From assembly GCF_003688495.1 (NCBI RefSeq), contig NZ_REFH01000009.1, positions 434,001 to 498,000 on the forward strand: 64,000 nt of DNA, written 5' to 3'. The translations under genes were made by a program, and so were the position numbers. The first letter of the stretch is position 1. The number at the start of each line of letters is the position of its first letter. Shown in pieces: positions 1 through 9,885 of this stretch. The stretch comes from Flavobacterium weaverense. GTDB taxonomy: Bacteria; Bacteroidota; Bacteroidia; Flavobacteriales; Flavobacteriaceae. The notes beneath the pieces were generated by a model. It did no database searches, was not told the DNA's origin, and saw only the letters and a list, made by a program, of their open reading frames with translations.

Positions 1-564
1 TTGCTCCATCGTTTTACTTAATTCTGCTAAAGTAAGTTTTAACTCTTGCTGCCCTTGTTGATCTAACACATTATTTAAACCAGATATTAATTTTTCAGTA
101 CTTCCTAAAAGCTTTTCAAGTTTTTCCTGAAGTGGCGCTAGTTGATCTCCTACTTTATCAGTAAGACCCATTTTTACTCCTGCTTTAAGCCTTTGACCAT
201 CGACTGCTAAAGTTTTGTCAGCAAAATTCGGAATGATAGCAATTTGTTTTCCTCCAATGAATCCCGGCTCATAAATAGATGCCACACTCGATTTAGATAT
301 TGGAAAGTCAGTTTTCAACTGTAATTCTACTAATAATGTACCCGTGTTTTCATTGATAGCAATACTACTAACCTTACCGACTACTAAACCGTTTAAGGTT
401 ACGGGAGCAGAAGTAGCTAAACCTTCGACACTTTTATATTCAACATAGAAAGTTTTATAGTTAATAAAAAGGTCTCTCCCTTTCAAAAAACTATATCCCC
501 AAATGAATAATAATATTGACGCTATTACTAGAATAGCCGTTTTAATTTCTCTTGTTATTTTCAA
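1..564 (-). CDS. MlaD/MCE-domain lipid transport protein (partial, 3' end outside window)
   Basis: The translation starts MKITREIKTAILV, has one N-terminal membrane segment (about residues 9-25), then an MCE/MlaD domain (LATSAPVTLNGLVVGKV region, about 45-125) and the start of a helical tail. In this family the membrane-anchored periplasmic protein binds phospholipid for an Mla-type ABC transporter. The start is TTG at 564-562: an in-frame TAA lies two codons upstream and the hydrophobic anchor begins almost at once, so no later start fits. The reading frame is still open at base 1. It lies 50 bp downstream of the amidase pair on the same strand and is probably co-transcribed with it. The domain call is firm; the exact transport partner is inferred. 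Confidence 0.85.
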   Translation of the reverse strand, partial: MKITREIKTAILVIASILLFIWGYSFLKGRDLFINYKTFYVEYKSVEGLATSAPVTLNGLVVGKVSSIAINENTGTLLVELQLKTDFPISKSSVASIYEPGFIGGKQIAIIPNFADKTLAVDGQRLKAGVKMGLTDKVGDQLAPLQEKLEKLLGSTEKLISGLNNVLDQQGQQELKLTLAELSKTMEQ

Positions 565-614
565 AATTTAAGTATTTTTGACAAATTTAATATAAAATAT
601 TTGACTTGTTGTTA

Positions 615-1763
615 TTATTTCAGCGCTTCTTCGACACTGACGTTTTTTCCATCTTTAAATGCTATAATATACGCTGAAGCGTAGCCTTTGGATTTCACTT
701 CTTTCAAATCTTTTTTAGATTGGTTGTAATCATCAGTTTCACCATAAGCGTACTTATAAAAATTTCCGTTATTTGTTCGAACTGAAACGTTCTTTAATCC
801 TTTAAAGTTAGAAGGTACTAATTTAATGTTTTGATTTCCTGCCGCAAACTGCACTTTAAAAATAACATTTGCACATTTCGACTTATGGCCACTAGCATTT
901 TTTTTATCCTTAGCAGATGCTGAAGATTCACTTATTTCCTTACCGCTTGTTTTATTCGAACTCGCTTTGTCATTTTTTGATGAATATCCATTCCCAAAAT
1001 ATTCTTTCTTATAGGAAATAATAGCAGAAGCAATTGCTCCAGCCATAGCTTCTTGCCCTGCATTAGAATTTAGATAAAGTCCTTCTTTATTATTAGACAA
1101 AAAACCAAGCTCAATCAAAACGCTTGGCATATATGCCGCATCAAGCACCCATAGAGGAGATTGTTTTATACCACGTGATTTACGGTTTAATTTGTGTTTA
1201 AAATTACTTTCAATCTTTGATGCGAGTTGAATGCTTCGCTCGAGATAATCTTCTTGAAGCATTTTTAAACCAATTAAAGTAGTAGGGTTTTTTGGATCAA
1301 AACCTTTATAAGTTTGCTTATAATTTTTCTCCAATAAAATAACAGAATTCTCTTGCTTTGCAATTTCTAAATTGCCTTTGCTTCGAGTCAGACCCATCAC
1401 AAAAGTTTCAGTACCAAAAGGAATTGGATTACTAACGGAATTACAATGAATGGATACAAATAAATTAGCATCCATACTATTAGCTTTCTTAGGTCTGTCT
1501 ACTAATTCTATAAAAACATCTGACTTGCGTGTGTGAACGACTTCAATATCGCTATCTTTTTTTAAAAACTTTTCTAATTTCAGCGCTGTTTTAAGCGCAA
1601 TTTCCTTTTCGACAAAACCGTGATATGAATTCCCAGGGTCTTTACCACCGTGGCCTGCGTCTAAAATAATTACAAATTTATTCTTGGATTGTGAGAAAGT
1701 ATTTTTTGGAGATAATACTAATAAGAGTACAATTATTGTTTTAATCGTTCTAAATAAAGTCAA
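615..1763 (-). CDS. N-acetylmuramoyl-L-alanine amidase (Amidase_3) with C-terminal SPOR-like domain, copy 1
   Basis: This is a periplasmic zinc amidase expected to cleave the bond between N-acetylmuramic acid and the stem peptide, usually during cell separation. The 382-residue product has an N-terminal signal peptide ending near SQS. The Amidase_3 domain (about 30-255) shows the zinc ligands in LDAGHGGKDPG and the following FVEKE, in SIHCNS, and the catalytic glutamate in VLIELGFLSN. A lysine/serine-rich linker follows, then a SPOR-like fold (about 298-382) that in this family binds denuded glycan. The start is TTG (1763-1761), chosen because it gives a complete signal peptide. It is a tandem paralogue of the gene 42 bp upstream, which is an old local duplication. 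Confidence 0.9.
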   Translation of the reverse strand: MTLFRTIKTIIVLLLVLSPKNTFSQSKNKFVIILDAGHGGKDPGNSYHGFVEKEIALKTALKLEKFLKKDSDIEVVHTRKSDVFIELVDRPKKANSMDANLFVSIHCNSVSNPIPFGTETFVMGLTRSKGNLEIAKQENSVILLEKNYKQTYKGFDPKNPTTLIGLKMLQEDYLERSIQLASKIESNFKHKLNRKSRGIKQSPLWVLDAAYMPSVLIELGFLSNNKEGLYLNSNAGQEAMAGAIASAIISYKKEYFGNGYSSKNDKASSNKTSGKEISESSASAKDKKNASGHKSKCANVIFKVQFAAGNQNIKLVPSNFKGLKNVSVRTNNGNFYKYAYGETDDYNQSKKDLKEVKSKGYASAYIIAFKDGKNVSVEEALK

Positions 1764-1805
1764 AGTTTTATTTTTTTGTTTATAATAATAAGTCGGAAAT
1801 AGAAA

Positions 1806-2972
1806 TTATTTCAAAGCGTCTTGAACATTTATTTTTTCTCCGTTTTTAAAGGCAATTAGAAAAGCTGTATCATAACCTTTTGATTTTGCTTCTTGCAACT
1901 GCTGTTTTGCTTCGTCATAATCAGAAGTTTCACCATACATATATTTGTACACCCTGTTTTCATAAGCAACAGAAATATTTCGTAGTCCATTAAAATTTCT
2001 AGGAATTAAATCTAGCCTTTTGCTACTTGCTGATAACTGCACTTTAAAAATTGGTTTAGTTGTATCAACTACTTTTCTTGTTTGGATTGGCTCTTCAACT
2101 ACAGGTACTGGTTTTGCCTTAATTGGAACAATGTTTTCTTGTATTGGTTTCTCATTGATTTTTTGAGAAGGCAATTCGCCTATTAATTCAATTTCGCCAT
2201 TACCGTAATACTCTTTTTTATAGCTTATAATTGCTTCAGCAATCGCTTTAGAAATTTCAACTTGTCCTTCTTCTGAATTTAATAAGTTTCCTTCTGTAGT
2301 ATTGGATATAAATCCAGTTTCTATCAAAACTCTAGGCATATAAGCTTTATGAAGTACCATAAAAGGAGCTTGTTTCACTCCACCGCCTCTAATCTTTTTT
2401 CCTAAATCAGCAAAAGCATCTTCTATTTTGCTTGCTAATGAAATACTATTATCTAAATATTCCTCTTGCATTAATGTCATTCCAATCATTGTCTCAGGCG
2501 AATTCGGATCAAAACCTTCGTATTTCTGTTTGTAATCTTTTTCTAAAGTAATTACCGAGTTTTCCTTTTTTGCAGCAGCAAGATTAGAAGCTACTTTACT
2601 CAAACCCATTACATACGTTTCAGTTCCGTCTGCAGCGGTATTTCTATTAGCATTACAGTGAATTGAAACAAAAATATTAGCATTAAATCGATTGGCGATA
2701 TTGGCTCTTTCAATTAAATCAATAAAAACATCTGTTTTGCGAGTATAGTTAACCTGCATTTGTGGAGTCGATTCCAATATTTTCCCAACTTTTAAAGCAA
2801 TTGCTAGCGCAATATTCTTTTCGATCCTGCCCTCATAAACTGCACCGAAATCATGTGCTCCGTGACCCGCATCTAAAGTTACTTTGAACGTATTAGACTG
2901 ACTAAATCCAGATGCCGAAATCATCATTAAAATAAAAGTTACTACTATTTTAATTTTATATATTTTATGCAT
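1806..2972 (-). CDS. N-acetylmuramoyl-L-alanine amidase (Amidase_3) with C-terminal SPOR-like domain, copy 2
   Basis: This 388-residue paralogue of the next gene has the same order: signal peptide (to about SQS), Amidase_3 domain with LDAGHGAHDFG, the metal-binding glutamate in GRIEKN, SIHCNAN and VLIETGFISN, a proline/valine-rich linker, and a SPOR-like end (FKVQLSAS onwards). All catalytic residues are kept in both copies, so neither looks decayed. It is the first gene of the minus-strand run amidase-amidase-mlaD-like and diverges from lptD across 88 bp. The two copies differ mostly in the linker, which suggests partial division of labour rather than simple dosage; that is inference. Confidence 0.9.
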   Translation of the reverse strand: MHKIYKIKIVVTFILMMISASGFSQSNTFKVTLDAGHGAHDFGAVYEGRIEKNIALAIALKVGKILESTPQMQVNYTRKTDVFIDLIERANIANRFNANIFVSIHCNANRNTAADGTETYVMGLSKVASNLAAAKKENSVITLEKDYKQKYEGFDPNSPETMIGMTLMQEEYLDNSISLASKIEDAFADLGKKIRGGGVKQAPFMVLHKAYMPRVLIETGFISNTTEGNLLNSEEGQVEISKAIAEAIISYKKEYYGNGEIELIGELPSQKINEKPIQENIVPIKAKPVPVVEEPIQTRKVVDTTKPIFKVQLSASSKRLDLIPRNFNGLRNISVAYENRVYKYMYGETSDYDEAKQQLQEAKSKGYDTAFLIAFKNGEKINVQDALK

Positions 2973-3020
2973 AAAGCTATAAGTTAATTTAATTAAAAGA
3001 CTACCGCCATAAATTTATTT

Positions 3021-3041
3021 ATTTGTCTATTTTTGACAAAT
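3021..3041 (+). promoter_or_regulatory. -7 element for lptD inside a perfect inverted repeat
   Basis: TATTTTTG (3028-3035) fits the Bacteroidetes TAnnTTTG -7 box, 25 bp before the lptD ATG. It is embedded in the inverted repeat ATTTGTC-N7-GACAAAT, so a dimeric regulator bound there would block the promoter. No convincing -33 TTG is seen at the expected distance. Confidence 0.45.
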
Positions 3042-3060
3042 AATAATATGTAATTCTGAG

Positions 3061-5802
3061 ATGTCAAAAAACAAGCCACAAATTACAAAAATAGCATTTA
3101 AACCTTTGTATACAAACTTATTTAATATCGTTTTAATATCATTTTTCCTATCATTAGGTTCTGGTAAATTATACTCTCAAGATATAATAAAAAAAAAGAC
3201 GGCTATACCCGCTAATAAACAAACAGATAGCGCTAACAAGATCATTTCACCAATTGAGAAACCTAATTTGATTCCAATTAAAGAAAATGACACTATAAAA
3301 AAGGATACGGTAAAAGGTAAAAAACCATTTCTCGATGGAAAAGTAAGATACAAAGCAGATAAATACGCAAAGATTGATCAAAAGAAAAAATTACTGACAT
3401 TGTACGACAAGGCAGAACTTTTTTATCAAGATATCGAATTAAAATCAGGAATCATAGTTATGGACTATGAGAAAAATGAAGTTTACGCAGGACGAATTAA
3501 GGATTCTACTGGAAAATATACACAGTTTCCAAATTTCAAACAAGGTGCAAATGTTATTGAGCCCGATTCCATCCGATTTAATTTTAAGACAAAAAAAGCC
3601 TTAATTTGGAATTCTCGATCTGAACAAGGAGAGTTTAAAATAAAAGCAGCGATTACTAAAAAGGAAAACGACTCGGTTTATTTCTTAAAAGGAGCTCGTT
3701 TTACTACTTCAAAAGACATAGACAATCCAGAATATTATTTCCAAACCAATAAAGTGAAATTTATTCCAGGTAAAAAAGTAGTAACAGGATTGACAAATAT
3801 GGTTATTGCTAATGTACCAACTCCTATAGCATTACCGTTTGCTTTTTTTCCAATGAGTAAAGAAACTAGTATTTCAGGACTCATTCTACCAAGTTACAAT
3901 GACTCCAATGATAGAGGTTTCTCATTACAAAATTTAGGATACTATTTTGCATTGAGCGATAATTACGATTTAACTGTTTTGGGTGACTACTATACTAATG
4001 GTAGTTACGGAATGCGTTTTGAATCAAGTTATGCCAAAAGATATAATTTTAGAGGAAATGTAAACGTTAGGTTCGAAAATTTAATTAGCAGTGAACGCGG
4101 ATATCCTGATTATTCGAAACAAAATATCTATAATATTCAGTGGTCTCATTCTAAAGATAATAAATCAAGTCCAAATTCTAGTTTCTCCGCATCTGTGAAT
4201 CTTGGTAGTAGTAAGTATTTTAAGCAGTCTATAAACCAAGTCAATATTGGTTCCAACTTGAACAACACATTGAGTTCGTCAGTGTCGTATTCAAAAACAT
4301 TCAATTCAGTTCCTCAAGTAAGAATGTCTTTGACAGCTACACATTCTCAAAATACTCAAACCGAGGAGATTAATATGACATTACCAACGTTGCAGTTGAG
4401 TGTCGACAGAATTTATCCGTTTGTAGGGAAAGATGGCGTTAAAAAAGGTTTTTTCAAAAACATAAATTTACAATATAACTTAAACGGCCGCAACAGTATC
4501 GTTACAACCGATTCTCTATTTTTTAAACCGCAAATGTTTAGAGATGCAAAAGTTGGTTTTCAACACAGTATTCCTTTGAGCACTAATTTCAAAATATTCA
4601 AATATTTCAGTGCATCCACTTCGATGAACTACGAGGAAATTTGGTACACAAAAACAATTGAAAGAGGATACGATAACGACTTAAGTAAGGTAACAGACAA
4701 AGTAGTCAATGGATTTGATGCTTTTAGAACCTATTCATTTTCATCAAGCGTAGGAACAACGGTTTACGGAACATTTAATTTTGGAGAAAACAAGAAAATT
4801 AAATCGATTCGTCACGTCATGAGACCTTCCGTATCGTACGGTTATACTCCTAGTTTCGAAAAATACTACGATACTTATGCTTCAGATGCCAGTGGGACAA
4901 TGGACAAGCAATATACACGATTTGAAAATGGAATTTTTGGTGCGCCAGGCTTAACAAATTCTAATACTTTAGGTTTTGATTTGAGTAATACCTTTGAAGC
5001 AAAAGTTACAGACAAAGACAGTACAAGAACGGAAGCAAAGAAAATTATGTTATTAAATAACTTAAACTTCTCTACTAGTTATAATCTAAATGCTGACGGT
5101 GTTAACTCGCTTGCATTTGCTCCTGTTAGAGTTAGTGGTGGAACGCAGTTATTAGATAATAAAATGAATGTGAATTTCGGGGCAACTTTAGATCCTTATG
5201 CGATAGATAATTCTGGCAAGAGAATCAACAGATTTAATATCGATAATGGCGGAAGTCTTTTTAGAATGACAAGTTCAAATATGACTTTAAATTACTCTCT
5301 TTCAAGTAAAGGGAAAGATGATATGAAAAAGGATAAAAACGAACAAAGTCAGCGGAATGGTGGTCGTGCAGATGATTTGTTTGGAACCAACACCGATTTA
5401 GGAGACAGCAGAAAAAGTCAATTTGGCGACGAAGAGTCAGAAGGTGAAGACAAAATTTCAGGATTTTTTAATTCGAAATTACCGTGGGATATGACTTTTG
5501 CTTATTCCTTAACCTACGGAAATAATAACAGAGAGAATAAAATTATTGGGAACTCCATAATGATTTCTGCTAATGCTGATATAACTCCAAAATGGAAAGC
5601 AGGAGTTTCTACTGGTTATGATTTTGTACAAAAAGGAGTTACGTTCACACAGTTTAGATTTGAAAGAGATTTGCTTAGCTGGAGAATGGATTTTAACTGG
5701 TCTCCTTTTGGAGATAATGCGAATTGGGGATTCTTTATAGGAATAAAATCTGGAGTGCTTAGCGATATCAAATGGGATAAACGAAGCGTTATTAACCGAT
5801 AG
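3061..5802 (+). CDS. lptD: LPS-assembly protein LptD (Bacteroidetes LptD_2 type)
   Basis: This is the outer-membrane beta-barrel that, with LptE, inserts lipopolysaccharide into the outer leaflet. The 913-residue protein has an N-terminal signal/anchor (about 15-40), a linker, an OstA/LptA-like beta-jellyroll region (about 97-230) and then a long barrel made of alternating aromatic beta strands to the C terminus. The insert at the junction (PTPIALPFAFFPMSKETSISGLILP) is typical of the flavobacterial family. A charged loop near 760-800 (Asp/Glu/Lys/Ser-rich) is probably an extracellular or periplasmic insertion. It diverges from two peptidoglycan amidases and an MCE gene, consistent with an envelope-biogenesis neighbourhood. 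Confidence 0.88.
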   Translation: MSKNKPQITKIAFKPLYTNLFNIVLISFFLSLGSGKLYSQDIIKKKTAIPANKQTDSANKIISPIEKPNLIPIKENDTIKKDTVKGKKPFLDGKVRYKADKYAKIDQKKKLLTLYDKAELFYQDIELKSGIIVMDYEKNEVYAGRIKDSTGKYTQFPNFKQGANVIEPDSIRFNFKTKKALIWNSRSEQGEFKIKAAITKKENDSVYFLKGARFTTSKDIDNPEYYFQTNKVKFIPGKKVVTGLTNMVIANVPTPIALPFAFFPMSKETSISGLILPSYNDSNDRGFSLQNLGYYFALSDNYDLTVLGDYYTNGSYGMRFESSYAKRYNFRGNVNVRFENLISSERGYPDYSKQNIYNIQWSHSKDNKSSPNSSFSASVNLGSSKYFKQSINQVNIGSNLNNTLSSSVSYSKTFNSVPQVRMSLTATHSQNTQTEEINMTLPTLQLSVDRIYPFVGKDGVKKGFFKNINLQYNLNGRNSIVTTDSLFFKPQMFRDAKVGFQHSIPLSTNFKIFKYFSASTSMNYEEIWYTKTIERGYDNDLSKVTDKVVNGFDAFRTYSFSSSVGTTVYGTFNFGENKKIKSIRHVMRPSVSYGYTPSFEKYYDTYASDASGTMDKQYTRFENGIFGAPGLTNSNTLGFDLSNTFEAKVTDKDSTRTEAKKIMLLNNLNFSTSYNLNADGVNSLAFAPVRVSGGTQLLDNKMNVNFGATLDPYAIDNSGKRINRFNIDNGGSLFRMTSSNMTLNYSLSSKGKDDMKKDKNEQSQRNGGRADDLFGTNTDLGDSRKSQFGDEESEGEDKISGFFNSKLPWDMTFAYSLTYGNNNRENKIIGNSIMISANADITPKWKAGVSTGYDFVQKGVTFTQFRFERDLLSWRMDFNWSPFGDNANWGFFIGIKSGVLSDIKWDKRSVINR

Positions 5803-5856
5803 TTTTCTCAAAAAATCTACATACCAACAATTTAGTGTTTAAAATATAAAACAAAT

Positions 5857-6237
5857 ATGAAAAAGATAATTTTTACTGAAAATGCTCCAGCTCCAATAGG
5901 ACCTTACAATCAAGCCGTTTTAAAAGGAAATACTTTATATACATCTGGGCAAATCGCTATTAATCCAGCGACGGGAGATTTAATAACTACAAATATAGAA
6001 GAGGAAACGAAGCAAGTAATGGAAAACATGAAAGCAGTTTTAACAGCTGCCGGAATGACATTTGATCAGGTAGTAAAAACTACGATATTCATAATGGACA
6101 TGAATGACTTTGCAAAAATAAATACTGTTTATGGATCGTATTTCGACGAAAAAACGGCACCAGCTCGCGAGACCGTTCAAGTAGCTTGCTTACCAAGAAA
6201 CGTTAATGTAGAAATATCGATGATTGCAATTTTATAA
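5857..6237 (+). CDS. RidA family reactive imine/enamine deaminase
   Basis: The 126-residue protein has full RidA (YjgF/YER057c/UK114) length. Characteristic segments are APAPIGPYNQAV at the N terminus, YTSGQIAINP, and the signature ending PARETVQVACLPRNVNVEISMIA; the arginine in PARET is the conserved carboxylate-binding residue. In this family the trimer hydrolyses 2-aminoacrylate and related imines released by PLP enzymes. It sits 54 bp after lptD, probably by read-through, with a terminator directly behind it. No biosynthetic partner is adjacent. Confidence 0.92.
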   Translation: MKKIIFTENAPAPIGPYNQAVLKGNTLYTSGQIAINPATGDLITTNIEEETKQVMENMKAVLTAAGMTFDQVVKTTIFIMDMNDFAKINTVYGSYFDEKTAPARETVQVACLPRNVNVEISMIAIL

Positions 6238-6255
6238 TAGCATTTGATATTAAAT

Positions 6256-6302
6256 AAAAAATTCCAAACTCCTTTGTTTAGCATTGGAATTTGGAATTTT
6301 TT
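6256..6302. terminator. Bidirectional intrinsic terminator between ridA and the BadF-type kinase
   Basis: The stem AAAAATTCCAAA pairs with TTTGGAATTTTT around a 21-nt loop. A T-run follows on the plus strand and an A-run precedes it, so it can serve both convergent genes. Confidence 0.7.
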
Positions 6303-6316
6303 ATGTATTTTTTGTA

Positions 6317-7168
6317 TTACTTATTTGCTACGTGATAGGCAATAAGACCGTCAATAGGTCTTCTAAGTACATTTCCTAGCTGAAGTTCATATTTATCAAA
6401 AGTCTCCTGCAATTCATCTTTTAAATAGAATGCTATCGAACCTACAAAGTGTACTGGAACTTCTTTATGATTATCAAACTGTTTGATATAATTTTTTACG
6501 AAAGATTTCATCCCTTTGAAAATTATTTTTCTACAAAACTCAGTTTCCTTATTTTGAATTAAGAATTTAGCAAAAGTCGCTAAATAAGCATTAGGATTTG
6601 GTTCTTTGTACAATTTGCTTTTTACAGCGTCTGCGCTCATATCATATTCTTTTTCAAATTTTGCCGCTAATTCTTTAGGCATCTTATTGAAATAATATTT
6701 TCTGATTAATTCTTTACCAAAAACATTACCGCTGCAATCATCCATTACAATATATCCTAAAGACTGCACTTTTTGATGCAATTCTTTACCATCAAAATAA
6801 CTACAATTCGATCCAGTACCTAAAATACTAACGATCGCTTTTTCTCCTTTAGGAGTCGTAGCGTAAACTGCCGCATACGTATCTTCTTCCACAGAAATAA
6901 TAGCATTTGGAAAATACTCTTGAAAAACTTGAGATAACATAATTTTCATTCGATCCGTACCACAACCAGCGCCATAAAAAAATAAGTGAGTAGCGGCTTT
7001 CTTGTTTTGTAAAATATCAAAACGATCATTCAATCGGTCAATTATTTCATCTTTCTCCAATATTTCTGGATTCAAGCCTAATGTTTGCGTTGTAAAAAGC
7101 ACTTTTCCTTCTTCATTTATCGCTATCCAATCGGCTTTGGTTGAGCCACTATCAACAATTAATCTCAT
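6317..7168 (-). CDS. BadF/BadG/BcrA/BcrD ATPase family protein, N-acetylglucosamine-kinase-like
   Basis: The 283-residue protein has the ASKHA sugar-kinase fold. Motifs in order are the phosphate-1 loop DSGSTKADWIAI (about 5-16), the second phosphate site SILGTGSNCSYFDG (about 114-127), VMDDCSGNVFGKELI with the likely catalytic aspartate, and the adenosine loop VHFVGSIAFYL near 245. Known relatives phosphorylate GlcNAc or a related amino sugar; the exact substrate cannot be read from sequence. It is downstream of pfkA and gap on the same strand, but a terminator separates it from gap. It could contribute to amino-sugar or murein recycling. Confidence 0.8.
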   Translation of the reverse strand: MRLIVDSGSTKADWIAINEEGKVLFTTQTLGLNPEILEKDEIIDRLNDRFDILQNKKAATHLFFYGAGCGTDRMKIMLSQVFQEYFPNAIISVEEDTYAAVYATTPKGEKAIVSILGTGSNCSYFDGKELHQKVQSLGYIVMDDCSGNVFGKELIRKYYFNKMPKELAAKFEKEYDMSADAVKSKLYKEPNPNAYLATFAKFLIQNKETEFCRKIIFKGMKSFVKNYIKQFDNHKEVPVHFVGSIAFYLKDELQETFDKYELQLGNVLRRPIDGLIAYHVANK

Positions 7169-7234
7169 TTCGTTTGGTTTTTTTGGTTTTTGGTTAAATT
7201 AACCGAATATAAAATTGAATTTTTGTAAAAAAAT

Positions 7235-7267
7235 AAAATCCCGCTAAAATGAAAATAACGGGATTTT
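7235..7267 (-). terminator. Intrinsic terminator downstream of gap
   Basis: Inverted repeat AAAATCCCG (7235-7243) and CGGGATTTT (7259-7267). Read on the minus strand it is followed by a T-rich run. It separates gap from the sugar kinase gene. Confidence 0.65.
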
Positions 7268-7282
7268 TGTAAATATAGATAA

Positions 7283-8293
<1,011 letters not shown>

Positions 8294-8330
8294 TTAATTT
8301 TTTAGTTTATTTTATTACCTCCACATAAAG

Positions 8331-8474
8331 TCTAATTTCCTCACAATAAACTTTAACAAATCTTGTAGACATGCTGTCTGATATTCTATTTATTCTTAAT
8401 TTTCCAAATTTTTAACATAATCTAACTTTCTCACGATAGATTAAAACAATTTAGGTCGACATGATATCTGAAAC
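8331..8474. repeat. Imperfect 90-bp-period duplication of the pfkA 3' end
   Basis: Bases 8331-8384 align without gaps to 8421-8474, with 38 of 54 positions identical by hand count. The second block spans the pfkA stop codon. The first lies entirely in the spacer and, in the pfkA frame, reads RISDSMSTRFVKVY, matching the real C terminus RVSDIMST. The offset is a multiple of three. The simplest reading is an old tandem duplication now drifting as non-coding DNA. Confidence 0.6.
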
Positions 8475-9437
8475 TCTTAATAATTCTCTATCAATCTCTG
8501 TTTTTCCTTTTATGGCTTGTACCAAAGGAGTCAATGAAATTTTATCACACTGAAGTCCTACCATATAACTTGACTTACCTTCGATTAACGATTCAACAGC
8601 TTTCACTCCTAACCTACTTGCAAGAACTCTATCAAAACAAGAAGGTGAACCGCCACGTTGCATATGACCTAAAACTGAAACTCTAACATCGTATTCCGGT
8701 AAATTAGCTTCTACATAATCTTTTAATTCGAAAACATTTTTACCAATTTTGTCTCCTTCAGCGATCACAACGATACTAGAAGACTTTCCAGAAGCTTTAC
8801 TTTTTTGTAATGATTCTAAAAGACGTTCTAAACCAAGATCTTCCTCAGGAATTAGAATCTCTTCAGCACCAGCGCCAATTCCAGCATTCAAAGCAAGATG
8901 TCCGGCATCTCTACCCATCACCTCTACAAAGAACAAACGATTGTGCGAACTCGCTGTATCTCTAATTTTGTCAATTACTTCAATAACTGTGTTTAAAGCA
9001 GTATCATAACCAAGCGTGTGACTTGTTCCAAAAATATCGTTATCAATAGTACCTGGAATTCCCATTATTGGAAAATTAAATTCGTTACTAAATAGTAAAC
9101 CTCCAGTAAATGTTCCATCACCACCAATAACAACCAAAGCATCAACTCCAGCTTTTAAAAGATTTTCATGAGCTTTTTTACGACCTTCAGCCGTTTTGAA
9201 TTCATTTGAACGCGCCGACTTTAAAATCGTTCCTCCTTTATTGACAATATTATTTACACTTCGAGGTCCCATATCTTTGAAGTCGCCTTCAATCATTCCT
9301 TGATACCCTCTATAAATTCCGATACATTCTATATTATGATAAGCGCAAGTCCTAACAACTGAACGAATAGCAGCATTCATTCCTGGTGAGTCTCCTCCTG
9401 AAGTAAGAACTCCTACTTTTTTTATTGTTTTTGGCAT
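8451..9437 (-). CDS. pfkA: ATP-dependent 6-phosphofructokinase
   Basis: It commits fructose 6-phosphate to glycolysis. The 328-residue protein shows TSGGDSPGMNAAIRS (12-26), the ATP site GGDGTF (105-110), the catalytic PGTIDNDI (128-135, D132) and MGRDAGHLAL. The glycine in GGDG and the glycine in PGTIDND are the residues typical of ATP-dependent enzymes; PPi-dependent forms carry Asp and Lys there. The C-terminal HMQRGGSPSCFDRVLASRLG segment is also typical. The start ATG gives the expected short N terminus. It is transcribed toward gap, with no strong terminator between them. Confidence 0.95.
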   Translation of the reverse strand: MPKTIKKVGVLTSGGDSPGMNAAIRSVVRTCAYHNIECIGIYRGYQGMIEGDFKDMGPRSVNNIVNKGGTILKSARSNEFKTAEGRKKAHENLLKAGVDALVVIGGDGTFTGGLLFSNEFNFPIMGIPGTIDNDIFGTSHTLGYDTALNTVIEVIDKIRDTASSHNRLFFVEVMGRDAGHLALNAGIGAGAEEILIPEEDLGLERLLESLQKSKASGKSSSIVVIAEGDKIGKNVFELKDYVEANLPEYDVRVSVLGHMQRGGSPSCFDRVLASRLGVKAVESLIEGKSSYMVGLQCDKISLTPLVQAIKGKTEIDRELLRVSDIMST

Positions 9438-9823
9438 TTCTTTAAAGTATTAAAGTGTAAATTTAACAAACATTACCCACTTTCAAGGCTGCGTTATTGA
9501 TAAATTAGGAAAGCCTTTTAAATTCAAACGTTTTCGTTGATAAGTTTTTAGAAAACTCAATAAATTGAATAATATTTAATAAAATTAAAAAATATTCAAA
9601 TTATGTTTAATGATTTTCGAATCAGACCTTTATTTTACTATAAATCAGTAGTTATAAAAATAGTGATTTTAAAAGAGAAATCTTGGAGATTTGATTTTGG
9701 ATATTTAAAAATGAATACATATTTAATGTATAGAAATTATGATTTAAAAAAAACTAAATTCAAATAAAACTGGTAACGCATCATATACGTCTTTCGGAAA
9801 AAAATAGATTTTTTTAGATGTAA
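9438..9823. other. AT-rich intergenic region with one doubtful small plus-strand ORF
   Basis: About 390 bases lie between the pfkA start and the tamB terminator. The only open frame of note is 9603-9767 (+): 54 codons starting ATG and coding a basic, aromatic-rich peptide (MFNDFRIRPLFYYK...). It has no ribosome binding site, recognised homologue or promoter match. I see no RNA gene here. The right part should contain the pfkA promoter on the minus strand, but no clear TAnnTTTG box was found. Confidence 0.35.
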
Positions 9824-9858
9824 AAAACCTGCAAGATTACCTTAATCTTGCAGGTTTT
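9824..9858 (-). terminator. Strong intrinsic terminator of tamB
   Basis: A perfect 16-bp stem, AAAACCTGCAAGATTA with TAATCTTGCAGGTTTT, has a 3-nt loop. On the minus strand a T-run follows it, directly behind the tamB stop codon. Confidence 0.85.
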
Positions 9859-9885
9859 ATAAATTTTAAATTTAACGGTGTTATA

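Noticed and set aside
5509..5811. 100-codon minus-strand ORF inside the lptD 3' end
   Set aside because: It is the shadow of a well-supported gene and resembles no protein.
8451..9437. PPi-dependent phosphofructokinase
   Set aside because: GGDG and PGTIDND carry glycine where PPi enzymes have Asp and Lys.
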